Notes under the pieces: model-generated
Told to the model about the DNA's origin: nothing
Databases searched by the model: none
Seen by the model: the letters and a program-made list of their open reading frames with translations, nothing else
Part shown: piece after piece, positions 12,446-45,438 of the stretch
How positions within the stretch are numbered: the stretch's first letter is position 1
How the letters are laid out: each line of letters begins with the position of its first letter
Made by a program: the position numbers and the translations under genes
Origin: Undaria pinnatifida
Lineage: Eukaryota; Sar; Phaeophyceae; Laminariales; Alariaceae
Length of the DNA: 64,000 nt
NCBI GenBank assembly: GCA_012845835.1
Contig: JABAKD010000026.1
Span: 6,689,014 to 6,753,013, forward strand
Reading direction: 5' to 3'

Positions 12446-13318
12446 CTACGTCCATTCGTTTAGCGCGAGTTCGCCGCACACCGCAGCCAAGCCTAGCAAG
12501 ACCCCGACGAGTCCGTGGCCGTCTCTCGTCCACGCGCCAGCCGCGAAACAAACCCCGCACGACAAACCCCGCCACCACGTGCGAGACGCGCGTTCTCGAA
12601 ACGTCACCGGCTTCTCAGCGCCAATCGTGCCTAAACTGCCCCCGACGTTGTCGCCCACATCAACATCAACATCAACACCCCCAACACCGCTGCTATTACT
12701 AACACCACTTCGTTGTACTGCATCTGATATTGATTTTGCTGCTGCTACGGTACTTCTAGGAGCAGCCGCCGCTGCCGCCGCTGCCGCCGCCGCTGCTGCT
12801 GCTGCTGTCACTGCTTCTGCCGGTACGGTGTTGCTGCGAGGAAGAGCGTCCGTACTCAGGCTCGGGGCCACAGCGGGGGGGCGGCGCTTTGGAGAGAGCG
12901 ACCGAGTCTGTTTTCTCCCGTTGCTTCTTGTTAGCAGGCCATCCTCTTCCGTGCTTTTTGCAGGTCTAGGTCTGCCATTGATAATAAAATTAGTGGTATT
13001 ACTACGATGGAACGGGTTAAGGGTGCGACGGTCCGCTTTCGCCGATCGTGACCGTCGGCTATGAACATCTGCCGGTTGCGAACGCCTCGGTTTCGTGAAA
13101 GACTTCGACGATGTCCCCCCCAAACGATGGGGGTCGAAGCCATTCCCTGGGTGCTGCTTCTGCTCCTGCTGCTGCTGGTGGTGTTGGTGCTGATGCTTGT
13201 GCTGCTCCTGATGCCGCGACTGGTGCCCTCGGCTGAGCTGGAATGACGAAGCCGGCGGTCGCTCGGGCGGCGCTCTCAGACTGCGCAGGATGGTTCCGAG
13301 CCTATCCAGGTGCTGGTC
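12446..13318 (-). CDS. Long low-complexity ORF exon, minus strand (hypothetical)
   Basis: The frame is open for about 290 codons on the minus strand, from an acceptor (TATCATACCCAG, end at 13319) to a stop at 12446-12448. In order: DQHLDRLGTILRSLRAPPE, a His/Gln-rich block, a basic Ser/Arg-rich block, a run of about 16 Ala encoded by mixed GCN codons, and a VDVDVDVGDN stretch. The mixed Ala codons argue against a pure microsatellite. No domain is recognised and no upstream exon was found. The opposite strand also has a 161-codon ORF here, which I consider its shadow. It could be an exon of a regulatory protein or an accidental GC-rich frame. Confidence 0.35.
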   Translation of the reverse strand, partial: DQHLDRLGTILRSLRAPPERPPASSFQLSRGHQSRHQEQHKHQHQHHQQQQEQKQHPGNGFDPHRLGGTSSKSFTKPRRSQPADVHSRRSRSAKADRRTLNPFHRSNTTNFIINGRPRPAKSTEEDGLLTRSNGRKQTRSLSPKRRPPAVAPSLSTDALPRSNTVPAEAVTAAAAAAAAAAAAAAAPRSTVAAAKSISDAVQRSGVSNSSGVGGVDVDVDVGDNVGGSLGTIGAEKPVTFRERASRTWWRGLSCGVCFAAGAWTRDGHGLVGVLLGLAAVCGELALNEWT

Positions 13319-13752
13319 CTGGGTATGATAGCGCGTTGGCGGCGGTAGTAGTGGTGGTGGTGGTGGTGGTGGTCATAAAGCGGTGTACCTTTCGTTAGAC
13401 ATTGCAATGGAGCTTCCAAGCAACAAAATTGGAATTTTGCGGGTTTTGCGGGGCAGCGGCCAAGAGAACAGATTGCGAGAGATGAAAAAAAATATGCCGC
13501 CAAGGGCTGCTGTGGTATTCATCATAGACAAAATTACCATACTATATTATACCGGTGTGTGGTACTAATGCGGACGCTGTTCAGAAGAGAGCAGCGGTCA
13601 TCGATGTTATCTGTTCCGATAGTCTCAAGTCTGCGCAACTCGTCTCGCGCGAGGCACTCTATACAAGTATTATTGAGCCAGTAGCCACGAAGAGCTGGCA
13701 AGTAACCACAACCTGAGCTTCTGTAGCCTCATTACATAAGATGATAAGATTA

Positions 13753-13950
13753 CAGGAGGGACTCCGCAGTAAGGCGGTGGTGTGGTATTAATAGAGCAGT
13801 ATGACCGCCTTATTGAGGGAAGCCACCTTCATTCATTCCGGGCAATGAGCGCAATTTCCAATTCCATAGTAGCGCCAAGCGATTTTGACCACCTTATATC
13901 GGGATACCGCCTTATTTGGGGATACCGCCTTATTGGGGGACCACTACTCC
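13753..13950. mobile_element. TA-flanked inverted-repeat element (copy 2)
   Basis: The ends pair as CAGGAGGGACTCCGCAGTAA with the complement of TAGTGGTCCCCCAATAAGG. Inside are repeated TACCGCCTTATT words and the family word GCGCCAAGCGATTTTGACC. Confidence 0.5.
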
Positions 13951-14004
13951 AAGGTTCATTTTAGTCTGCGTACCGCAGTAACACGTGGCCTTGTACCAGG
14001 TACC

Positions 14005-14210
14005 GTACGGTCGTGGTCCCTCGATAATGCGGTGCCTTGCCAGACGACGATATCCGCACTAGTGTGGAATCCCGCACTGTTCCGACACATCTGTAGCGCA
14101 ATACATCAGCACTATGTAGGACGAGCACGGTCGTGGGAAGCGATTATGATCGCACTAAAGTGGCCGCCCGCACTAAAGGGTACCGCACGAACGCGGGATC
14201 GCGATCGTAC
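14005..14210. mobile_element. TA-flanked inverted-repeat element (copy 3)
   Basis: Left end GTACGGTCGTGGTCCCTCGA; the right end complement starts GTACGATCGCGATCCCGC. Inside are repeated CCGCACTAAAG and CCCGCACT words. It is closely related to the copy at 53533-53729. Confidence 0.5.
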
Positions 14211-14367
14211 GTACTTGTATACACTCGGCTGTTTTGCTGCTGTTCTAATCAACGCTGCGTACAACGTCCTTGAAATATTTTTATAAAATACAAACAGCCT
14301 TGGAAGGCGTTCTGCGTTGTTGGAGTGCTGTTGTACCTGGTATAACGGAACATCGTAACAACAGCTA

Positions 14368-14550
14368 CAGCAGGGGGAGCCCAATGAGGCGGTCTGAGTA
14401 AAGCGGTGTCCCGATATAAGGCGGTCCAAAAATCGCTTGGCGCGTCTGGGGAATAGCACTCATAACCTGGAATGAAAAAGGCTCGTTTCCCCCAATAAGG
14501 TCGCCGTATTGGTCTGCCGAACCACAGCCTTACCGGGGGACTCCTACTGC
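14368..14550. mobile_element. TA-flanked inverted-repeat element (copy 4)
   Basis: Left end CAGCAGGGGGAGCCCAATGA; right end complement GCAGTAGGAGTCCCCCGGTA. It contains AAAATCGCTTGGCGCG, the family core word. Confidence 0.5.
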
Positions 14551-15801
14551 GTACTCGTATACTCTCATGACTCTTGAGAGCAAAAAACTTGAAGGTTTGA
14601 TCTCGCTCTCGTCGGACAGCAGTACTCCACTACTAATAATATAACACATCTGCCAGCTAGAGCAGCACAGCAGCACCGCCGATTTACACGTGTCTTCGTG
14701 TGTTTGTTCTGTCCATTTTGGTCCACATTCATCACACCATCACACCCAGCGTCTGCGCGCCGATGTCTAAGAGAGGGACGAGCTCTGTGGTCACAAACTA
14801 GAAAAGAGAACCTCGTACATCGCATCGCGAACACAGCAGTAAGGGGAACTGCCCATGCAATGCCAAACGCTTGCATACAGGCCTCATGCAGCAGTCGCGA
14901 TCCCGCTTTGGTGCGTTACCCTTTAGGGCCAGGCCCCAGTTCAGCGCGGTGTAATCACTTGTCACAGAGGCAAGACCTCGTCCTGGGCCTACAGCGTACT
15001 GCCGTGCCCCCCTTAGATAGTTCGGGATTCTACTCTATAACAGTGCGGTTATGGCCATCTGGCAAGGCACAGCACTAGCACTAGTGAGGGATCTAGACTT
15101 CATTGTGCCGTATTGCGTGCTGATGAGCTTTCGCTGTCATACTTCTTTTCTTTACTTCCTTCCACGTACGTACATCGAAGCCATCATCAGGGACTTGGGC
15201 AACTATTAGTAGGGACTTGGGCAACACAACATGACAACCTGGTATAGACTACTTGTATTACTGCTGCTATAGCAGCAGAGCAGGAGTGGGCGCGAACAGA
15301 ATAAAAAGTCACAATCAAGACTCTCAAATGAGAACAGAAGCAGCTACCACATAGGACATTAACTCCTACCCAGCACTCTCTACATGCAACAGCAGCAGCA
15401 GCTGCTGTGCTGCAACAGCCATCGGCCTGAGATCTGAGACGCGAGACTCCCGTTCCCTGTGTCTCCCTGAACGAGTACGTTCAAACGGACAGCTCAAATA
15501 CGCGGGCAGGCGCAAATGCCTCCGAAAGCTCTCACCGCTTCGTGCATCCGATCTCCTGTTCGTGGGAGGGGGTCCATAGGAAATCAGCTGCCCAACCAAC
15601 CCGGCACAGTGTCCACCCGCTGCCACCTTAGCTCACCAGCTCACCAGCTGTGCAAGCCCACTCCCACGCGAGGCAGATGAGCAGAGCAAAAGCAGAGGCT
15701 AGAGAGCTCAGGGTCAACAGAAGCAACAGCAAAGGCTGTGTAATTCCGCCGCATTTTACCAACAGACATCGGGGCCTAAGAAACCGTCAAATTTCAGCGG
15801 G

Positions 15802-15899
15802 ATGCCCGAGAAGAAATTGCGCCGCATTTTTCGAAACTCTGGTGGAAAGGAGAAGGCGCGCTTGCTCGTGGGAAGTCATGCGGATCGATGGGCGCCATG
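15802..15899 (+). CDS. Possible first coding exon of the IQ/WW/B-box gene
   Basis: An ATG opens a basic 32-codon frame (MPEKKLRRIFRNSGG…) that ends at a good donor, ATG/gtgagc. The splice phase here (phase 2) does not match the phase I infer for the next exon unless another small exon lies between, so the link to the 16532 exon is only suggested. It may also be the start of nothing. Confidence 0.2.
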
Positions 15900-16531
15900 G
15901 TGAGCCCCGGTGGTGTTGTGCAATGCTCGACTTCTGCTTGACTGTGTTGTGCAACGCTCGGTGAAAAATTGTATCTTGAGCAAGCTGGGGGTGATTACAA
16001 GCTTTGGGCGTGAACGTATTGCGCAAAATGGTGCAAACTTGACAGTTGACAGTTGACATTATGGTCACTATCTATGCCATCATTACCGTACCCTTACTCG
16101 TAGCTCGTGTCTGGTATTGTACTCTCGTGCCGAGCGCAGGTCACGGTTGTATTCGGGCTGACAAGCCTTGATCTCTGCTTGTCGCTCTGTACTCAGCGAT
16201 AGGCGAAATGCTGGTATGGTGTCATACCGGTATTATATCACCATCGTTACGGTATTGATCTGGGTATGGCATGGGTACCCAGATACATACAAGTATGTGC
16301 GGCGAGCACGTGCCTTTCATGAAAAATGGACCTGTACGAGGTAATTACTCCATTGACTGTAAGCTTTTACTGCGTAGCAAGCGGTACGATGAACCCTGCA
16401 AGCTGTTTTGGTACCCTGCCGACATACTGGTAGAGCCGTTAACCGGTACCAGGTACATCATAAGCGTGGGCAAAGCGATGTCCTACGGAAGCACACAAGC
16501 TAGGAGCGTGCATCATTGACCCACCTGCCTG

Positions 16532-38598
<22,067 letters not shown>

Positions 38599-38629
38599 TG
38601 GGCGGTGGAGATCAGATCGCGTTATTTGT

Positions 38630-38936
38630 CAGGGCTGTGATCACGGGTCATGGTCCGGCCCGCGGATCGATTTAGGATATTATCAAAAACCCGCGAGTCG
38701 AGTCGGGTCGGGTCGATTCGAAAACCCACACGTCGGATAGGTTCGGGTCAGAAGGTTTTCAGATCTCACGGGTCGAGTCGGGTCGGGTCGGGTCGGGTCG
38801 GGTCGGGTCGGGTCGGGTCGGGTCGGGTCGGGTCGGGTCGGGTCGGGTCGGGTCGGGACGGGGCGGGTCGGGCCGGGTCACCTTGAGCCGGGTCGAGTGG
38901 TATACCGAGCAGTGGTCCGACCCGTGAATAGCACTG
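38630..38936. mobile_element. hAT-like GGGTC element (copy 4)
   Basis: Left end CAGGGCTGTGATCACGGGTC; right end complement CAGTGCTATTCACGGGTCGG. The interior holds more than twenty tandem GGGTC units. It begins about 30 bases after the stop codon of the scaffold gene, so it may lie in its 3' UTR. Confidence 0.65.
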
Positions 38937-39019
38937 GTACTAATAATGGTAGGCGTTTAGTCTAGACGTTAGAAGAACACGCTTAGTCGAGATGGTGGTT
39001 GTCGTTGGTCACATACATA

Positions 39020-39201
39020 GTGTTGATTCCTCTATAGCGCTGGTTGCGTAGCGAAGGCTGACCGCCATAGTGCCCGCTAAATCGCTTGGCGCTGGTGGGA
39101 ACAACCAGTAGTGGCAGTATGCGGAGTAAGCGGCGCCTGTTGCCGATAAGGTGTCGGCACTCCGTCTGGCTCCTACCGGCGCTACAGAGAGACCTCTGGC
39201 C
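39020..39201. mobile_element. TA-flanked inverted-repeat element (copy 6)
   Basis: Left end GTGTTGATTCCTCTATAGCG; right end complement GCCAGAGGTCTCTCTGTAGC; TA on both sides; core word TAAATCGCTTGGCGCTGG. Confidence 0.55.
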
Positions 39202-39480
39202 TACTTGGATAGTTGACCACTGTGAGTAGGGTAGGTTTGTAGGTAGTACCAGATAACCAACGGTGGTATATGGTAGTTGGCGCTTGAATGTAGATGGTGG
39301 TTGTAGGCGCTTAGTTCAGGCGCGCACAGGTCGGGTCGGGTCAGTCCGTTCGTAGTTTGTTGTACGCGGGGCGACGCCTGTGCGTAGATTTACAATTGCG
39401 TTTTAGAGGATGTTAGGGAAGGAATCGAACACAAACCTTGAGTCCGGCACTTTTTTTTTAAATTTTAATAGTCACTTTTA

Positions 39481-39545
39481 CGGTCGCCCGGCGGTGTAGT
39501 GGGTACCCTCGAATGCTACTACTACATACAGGCTGGTTCAAGTAA
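39481..39545 (+). repeat. tRNA-like relic (possible SINE head)
   Basis: GGTCGCCCGGCGGTGTAGTG resembles the head of SINE family 1 (GTCGCCCTGGTGGCGTATC on the minus strand at 41.9 kb). An A-box-like GTGTAGTGGGTA and a B-box-like GGTTCAAGTAA follow. It is too degraded to fold as a tRNA. Confidence 0.4.
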
Positions 39546-39629
39546 AAAACCCAAAATCTTTTCCCCACGAACACCGCTCGCAATATCTAGTCAAAGAGTG
39601 AATGCTTGGTATCATAGTGACCGCCATGA

Positions 39630-40020
39630 TGCGTGAGCGTTCCACGGGACTGCCACGGGACTGGCCTGGGACTGGCCTGGAACTGGCCTGGGACTGACCT
39701 GAGACCGGCACGGGAATGTGAACCGCAACATGGCACTGCCACATACATGCCTGTGACATGGCAGCGCCACGGGACTGCTAATACTCGTATGGAGCTGCCA
39801 TGAGGAGAGTGCCATGAGACTGTCATGGGAATGCCATGGAACTGCCAGAGCGGACTAGCATGGGACTGCAATGGGAAGTAGAACTGCCATGGCACTGCTA
39901 TGACAAATGACATGGTAGTGCCATGGAACTGCCATTATGGGATGCCATGTGGCAGTCCCCACGGCAGTTTTCACGACACCATATTATTGATAGTAAGCTG
40001 CTTAAATCTGCCATGGAACG
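39630..40020. repeat. Degenerate palindromic array, CATGGNACTGCCA units
   Basis: Short units of GGGACTGCC, GCCATGG and ACTGCCATG recur every 10-20 bases and read similarly on both strands. A GGGACTGGCCT tandem (39650-39705) is embedded. Confidence 0.75.
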
Positions 40021-40987
40021 GTCTCATCATTATAACATGCCGATCGGTTTCAATAACGTCATAGCTTTGATGAAATCACACGTTCTATAGACTATACGAG
40101 CTCCAAGGGGAACCATTAAAAGCATGCTCCGCCAGGTTCGCCTGCAAGCATTGACTTTATTAGCGTTCATCAAAACACACATGCCATGTATGGAGACCTC
40201 CACAGTATCCCGTGCCTGGTTAGCCTATTGAGCAGGCCCGCTTTGTTTGGTGCGCACCTACCTGTAGAGGTCGCTTAGAGATAGCATTTGCGTAGAAGAA
40301 AAAGGCCAGCTTTATTACTCTCGTCATCATCCAGTTGGGGTCGCGGATAGAGCCTGATTGAAGGGCGCAGCCTGACCCCCCCCCCCAACACCGGGTAGGT
40401 GTGTCATGCGTTTCTTTTAAGCGCTGAGAAACATGTTGTGACGTTTCATTTTTTGATCGTGTCGCGTACCTTTACTTTCGCCAACTTAACTCGTGGGAGA
40501 TGCTGCCCCCAGCAGCCTTCTACTCCTACTACTGCTGTTGTTATTGTTGACAGCAAGAGACCGGGGTGTTCCGGTCAGTGCGCACGGTATCTTGATACCC
40601 AAAGGGCTGGGTAATAGACTAATTCTTAAGTACGATAACAGGTACCTGGTACAAGGTCCAATATGTAGTCTAAGGTCCAAGATCCGAGATCCAAGATTCA
40701 AGATTCAATATCCAAGATTAAAGATCCAAGATCGAAACTCCAAGATCATCCAAAATTATACAATTGAGCCGCGCCTGAAACCGTTTGTTTTTTACAGTCT
40801 CGCCCTTCCAAAAACGCGCAGTACAGCTGGCGCACTCGGACTGCCTGGTAGGCTGTACGAGTCGGACGCTGTCCTAGAGGCCAGCGTTTCCGTACGGGCA
40901 TGGCTTCGCTTCCCTTGGCTACGTAAGGCTTAGGTCAAGGTTAGGGTTCGACTTTCCGGCAAGTGGAAGGGAACACACAGTACATAC

Positions 40988-41083
40988 ATGGGGCTCGGCG
41001 GGTCGACTCTTCTGCCGGCGCCCGACGAGCGATTGCTGAAGAGCATCAAAATGCTTGACCTCAGCAACACGGACCTGGCGAAG
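40988..41083 (+). CDS. EF-hand gene, exon 1
   Basis: ATG at 40988, the first ATG of this frame. It encodes 32 residues ending LSNTDLAK at GCGAAG/gtgaga, phase 0. Confidence 0.75.
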
Positions 41084-44000
41084 GTGAGACATCATAACGA
41101 TGAACAACACGCTCAACACGGTGATGTACTCGTACATGGTGAAGGTGCTGAGACAGCATAGCGATGAACAACACGCTCAATACGGTGATGTACTCGAGCG
41201 TATAAGCATGTACGGTATGTGTGGCTGCCGCTTCTCTCGCTACCCAAACCATGCATATCAAAATTGATCGATCCACTGCGTTCTGTATGCTGTGTCTGCT
41301 TGGATACGAACTCCTGTACAACACACGCTACACGCCTTATTCACTGTGTGGGATAACAGTCAGCGCTTACGGCTACGAAGCACAGTCAATAATATGTATG
41401 GTGTTTATTTGACGAAAAATAGTCTGGGGGAGTCAGAGGTCATGGTGTACATCTATCTGATGTCAGTATAAAACAGTCTGACAGTAGCATCGCTTTCTGT
41501 ATAGACTATGATCACAGGAATAGCAGTGATGCTCAATCAGATGTCCTATAGACTAATTCGAGTAGTACGTAATCGTAGTTGCTTCTTGCGTTGCGCGTGG
41601 GCCTGGTATTTTTTTCTTTTTTTTTTTTTTCACACACATCTACTTTCCAGCCTCTGGGCAGGCCGTGTTCACAGGTGTCGTCTCTTCTTCCCCCCGATTC
41701 TTGCCTTCAGTTTTTATCGCGCATAGGGTTCAGTAATCCTACTGCTCGTCGATTTTTCATCGAATGCTGCTAACTCACGCTCTCGCCGCGCTTTCCGCAA
41801 GTAAATTTGTGCGCAAGAAAAAGTCCCCACGAACTTAGTCTATAATACCAGTATGCACTCGGGGGAATTCGAACTCACGAAACTGACCTATACCAGACTC
41901 GAGGATAACCTGATACGCCACCAGGGCGACTTGCTTCTTTAAACACGCCTACTGTCACACCGAGCTTGCGTTTATGATTTTCTTGGCTGGAGACGACTCT
42001 CCATACAAGTGCTATTTTCGCTATCCACTGCAATTAATTCCCTGTCTTGTTGGTTTTATAGAACGTCTGCTGTGTGCGCGTGCATGCGTGTGTGCGTGAC
42101 GAAAAAACACCCAGGGGTTCGCGCTATTCTGCAGCCACGACAAGGCGCAGCGAGGCTGTCTTACTCTGGCTAGCGTGTACAAGATGCTCAGTGAAAGGAA
42201 GTCAATATTTGGAGACAGTTTGTTTGAGCTCATCGGTGAGAGTTGTTGTTGTTGTTGTTGTTGTTGTCGTTGTTGTATTTGGAGATAGCTGGACTTAATT
42301 TATCTCTACAGGAGATAAAATCCAGCATGCTCCTCAAAATGTAGCTACATGATATCGTACCCTCGCAATCCATATGCTGCCAAAGTCCATCATTTCCCAG
42401 GACCGCGGACACGTACACGCTCAGTACTGTATGTGCAATACCTACGTGTATCCACGGGACACGTGTATGAATGTCAAACAATACCTACGTGTGTCCGTGA
42501 CGGAACTTGCGGCACCATTTCTCGCCGTAAAACAGGCCCATACGTAGTGGGCATGGCATCGGCCTGCAAGGACAAATTTCCTTCGCACGAGTACTGCATG
42601 AAATATTCCATACCGATAGCAGCCAACCCCTCCGTCTCTATTTCGCGTCGACGGCAAAACACCCGCAACACAAACCGTTAGGTATCCGGGACTTCCAAGA
42701 GCTGACGTTTTCCGAGTGGTTGCACGCTATCGCGACTTACTGCCTATTCGAGGGGGAAGACATACTCAAGTTCTGCTTTTTCATCCTAGATCGCGAGAAA
42801 AACGGATACATCGAGAAGGACGAGATGCGAATGCTGGTCAACATGCTCTACAATGTGGATCCTGTTAAAGGTCCAACGGGCAACACGAAGGTAGCTTTCA
42901 ACAAGCTTTCCGTGCAGCAAGACGGGAAGATCGAGTTTTGGGAGTTCGAGCTGTTCAATCAGGCGTTTCCGTCCCTGTTTTTCCCGGCCTTCCGGCTGCA
43001 GGTGGGTGAAGAGAAGTTTGGAGCACTGCAGCGAACTCCTGTAACAGTATTCAATCCATTTTCTCTTGAAGGTTTCTCCTTCACAATCTCGAAGTATCAC
43101 ACGCAGCGTGCAATGACAAGTTTCAGGGATGTTTTATATCTCTCCCTTTCTCGCCCCCCCCCCCCCCCCCCCCGCGCTTTATCTCTCCCTCTCTCTTCTC
43201 TTGGCTCTCTCTCCCTCTGTTTCCCCTCGCCCGTCCCTCTTGTCTTTCTCTGGTTAACCGCGGAACCAAGGTGAAGATGATGCAAGCAGTGTGGGGAGAA
43301 GCGTGGTGGCAGAGCAAAAAGCGAAAAATCCAAAACAGCCTCGAGGACAAACGGCGGCGCGAATACGAGGATCGCATGGCCGACTCCACGAGACTCGAAG
43401 CCATGCGGCAACGCCGCATCAAGCGCAAGATGGGCGCTTGCATGTACCACTGCTGGCCGTGCGGAAGAGCGGAATACGACAAGATGTTTCCCAAGCCGGA
43501 TATACCGGTCATCGATCCGGCCTTGGAAGAGGCTGAACGCTTACGAAAGGTACGTACAGCAATTCTACCCTGTCGTATAAAAATATCAGATCCTTTCCAT
43601 ACTCGTATTAATAGCAATGATTTGTTTGCCCAAACTTAGTGACGCCGAGGTACCGTAGCTTTTTTTTCTTCTTCTTTTTAGGGTTGAAAATAATGAAAGT
43701 GTTACAACCGCTACAGTTAACTTCCGAATAGCACTATCAATAGGGCCTCCAAGGACAAGTTTGCATAACATCAACGGAACCAATTTTACGCGACAGGGAG
43801 GCGGGGGGGTAGAGGTACTGCAACGCACGATGAGCAGTGTGCCCACCACGTCCAAAAGCGCTTGCTTGGTCATTTCCCATCAATCTATCTATGCAAATAT
43901 TCGAGATGCATGTGTAACACCTTGACGCGAGACCAGCAGCCCCGTTAGTTTAACGTTCTCGATCGCCGCCCCAACAACCACAGGAAGCCGAGAAAAAAGC

Positions 44001-44250
44001 GGCATTGCAGCGGGAGATGGAAGAACGCTACCTTAACCCCGAAACCCACGAGTACAAGATGTACAAGGATAAATTGGAGGCGAAAAAAGCTAAGGAGAAA
44101 AATCAGCGGGACAAAAAGTCGCCGCCCCAAGGCAGAAGGCCCGAAAAGAGAGAAAAACGCGCGGATGACCGACGGTTACGGCTGGAAGGGCGGAGGGCGA
44201 GGAATGGGAGGTCTGCCGTTGCTGGTGGTGGAGCTTTCGACGGAAATTGA
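40988..44250 (+). CDS. EF-hand protein with C-terminal basic coiled coil (5 exons, 360 aa)
   Basis: Joined exons 40988-41083, 42115-42235, 42682-43001, 43271-43549 and 43984-44250 (1083 nt including TGA), all junctions in phase. It starts MGLGGSTLLPAPDERLL. One canonical EF-hand lies at residues 109-120 (DREKNGYIEKDE), preceded by hydrophobic helix ILKFCFFIL. A second loop near 149-160 (SVQQDGKIEFWE) keeps Gly and the last Glu but lacks the first Asp. Residues from about 195 on are charged helix (KKRKIQNSLEDKRRREYEDR) with CMYHCWPCG in the middle, then Lys/Arg-rich to the end. It probably acts as a calcium sensor or adaptor. There is no membrane segment or signal peptide. The layout resembles calcineurin-B or calmodulin-like sensors extended by a coil. 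Confidence 0.85.
41588..41930 (-). mobile_element. tRNA-derived SINE, family 1, with 9-bp target duplication
   Basis: On the minus strand the head reads GTCGCCCTGGTGGCGTATC with an A-box-like TGGCGTATCAGG and a B-box-like AGTTCGAATTC. The body is shared with the 7.8 and 55.6 kb copies, and an A-rich tail lies at 41609-41630. TTGCTTCTT flanks the element exactly (41579-41587 and 41931-41939). It sits in intron 1 of the EF-hand gene, antisense. Confidence 0.75.
42115..42235 (+). CDS. EF-hand gene, exon 2
   Basis: Acceptor ACACCCAG; encodes GFALFCSHDKAQRGCLTLAS and VYKMLSERKSIFGDSLFELI, a helix-loop-helix resembling a degenerate EF-hand. Donor CATCG/gtgaga, phase 1; a GTT-triplet run follows in the intron. 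Confidence 0.8.
42682..43001 (+). CDS. EF-hand gene, exon 3 (canonical EF-hand)
   Basis: Acceptor ACCGTTAG, phase 1. It contains the canonical loop DREKNGYIEKDE and the degenerate loop. Donor CTGCAG/gtgggt, phase 0. Confidence 0.85.
43271..43549 (+). CDS. EF-hand gene, exon 4
   Basis: Acceptor AACCAAG after a T/C-rich tract; encodes VKMMQAVWGEAWWQSKKRK and a long charged helix, then CMYHCWPCGRAEYDKMFPKP. Donor CGAAAG/gtacgt, phase 0. Confidence 0.85.
43984..44250 (+). CDS. EF-hand gene, terminal exon 5
   Basis: Acceptor CCACAG, phase 0. It encodes EAEKKAALQREMEERYLNPE and a Lys/Arg-rich tail, with TGA at 44248-44250. Confidence 0.85.
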   Translation, partial: EAEKKAALQREMEERYLNPETHEYKMYKDKLEAKKAKEKNQRDKKSPPQGRRPEKREKRADDRRLRLEGRRARNGRSAVAGGGAFDGN

Positions 44251-45203
44251 AACCCCTGCTTATTAATAGCTTCTACGACAGCAGCACCAGTAAACTTTTT
44301 AGGAAAAACAACGGTTAAAAAATCTTGACAGCTAAGAAGGCTTTCTGACTTTACCACAAGAAAAGGGATCCCCACGTTTCGGGGGGGGGGGGGGGGTACT
44401 CAGTTTGTGCGTGGCCGTCGTCGTATGACCATAGACCCTCGCATCCTTACTATTCCGGGACAGAGCACGTCGGGTTTTCACCAACCAGAACGGGGGGGGG
44501 GAGTGCTTGGAATTAGAGCTCGACGCGTGCTACGATAGAGGCACACCACTTTTTTTCTGAGGTTCCTCAATTTTTTTTTTTTTGGGAAGCTTCAGACCTC
44601 TCCCAACAATGGATTTGGAGAAAATAAACCTGCTTAATCGCGGATGAAAATCCCACGGCCTAGGTATACAGCGAGAATCATGCAAAACAAAATGGCCAAT
44701 TATTTATTTATTTCCCGACGATTTTGGGTTGAGGAGGGCCACCTGCACTATCTGCATTTTTTGGTGGAAGCCCATGAAAGCTTCCATGGAAGCTTCCGTG
44801 GAAGTTACTTCCACGGAATTTTGTCGTGGAAGCTTCCACGGAATTTGTCGTCGAGGCTTCCACGGAATTTACTTCCACGGAAGTCACTTCCGTGAAAGCT
44901 TCCACGAAAGTTACTTCCACGGAAGCTTCCAAGGAAGCTTCCACGGAAGCTTTTGTGAAAGCTTTCACGGAAGCTTTCGTGGAAGAAAATTAGCTTCCAC
45001 GGAGGCTTTCACGGAAGCTTTCACGGAAGCTTTCACGGAAGCTTTCGGACGTAAATTTGCTTCTACCGAAGCTTTCAAACTGGAGTAAATTTGCTTCCAC
45101 AAAAGTTTTCACGGCAGCTTTCACGGAAGCTTTCGTGGAAATAAATTGCTTTCGCCGAAGCTTTCGCGGAAGTAAATTTTCTTCCACGGAAGCATTCACG
45201 GAA

Positions 45204-45230
45204 CCTAACCCTAACCCTAACCCTAACCCC
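45204..45230 (-). repeat. Interstitial telomere-like repeat (TTAGGG)n, block 1
   Basis: CCTAACCCTAACCCTAACCC on the plus strand, about four units, inside the palindromic satellite. Confidence 0.85.
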
Positions 45231-45415
45231 CAAACCCTTCGTGGAAGCTTTTGTGGAAGCTTTCTACCGAAGCTTTCAAACTGGAGAAAAAATTCTTCCA
45301 CGAAAGTTTTCACGGAAGCTTTCACGGAAGCTTTCACGGAAGCTTTCGTGGAGGTAAATTGCTTTCACCGAAGCTTTCGCGGAAGTAAATTTGCTTCCAC
45401 AGAAGCTTTCACGGA

Positions 45416-45438
45416 ACCTAACCCTAACCCCTAACCCT
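45416..45438 (-). repeat. Interstitial telomere-like repeat, block 2
   Basis: CCTAACCCTAACCCCTAACCC, about three units, one with an extra C. Same position in the second higher-order unit as block 1 in the first. Confidence 0.8.

Larger units (their letters stand above)
13319..16531. other. Spacer with TA-flanked elements and a possible upstream exon
   Basis: It holds a GGT-triplet run near 13340-13370 and three TA-flanked inverted-repeat elements (13753, 14005, 14368). It also holds a family-3 SINE-like fragment (14720-14880). One short coding-looking segment at 15802-15899 is listed separately. No other exon is supported. Confidence 0.55.
38937..40987. other. Spacer with TA element, tRNA-like relic and palindromic array
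   Basis: No exon seen. It contains a TA-flanked element (39020-39201), a tRNA-like relic (39481-39545), the CATGG/CTGCC array (39630-40020), and an AGATCCAAGATTC tandem (40660-40755). Confidence 0.6.

Noticed and set aside
13061-13246. Poly-Leu signal-like ORF on the plus strand
   Set aside because: It is the reverse of a His/Gln-rich CAG-type tract in the minus-strand frame.
16271-16519. 82-codon ORF upstream of the scaffold gene
   Set aside because: No splice signals linking it in phase to the 16532 exon and no protein-like features.
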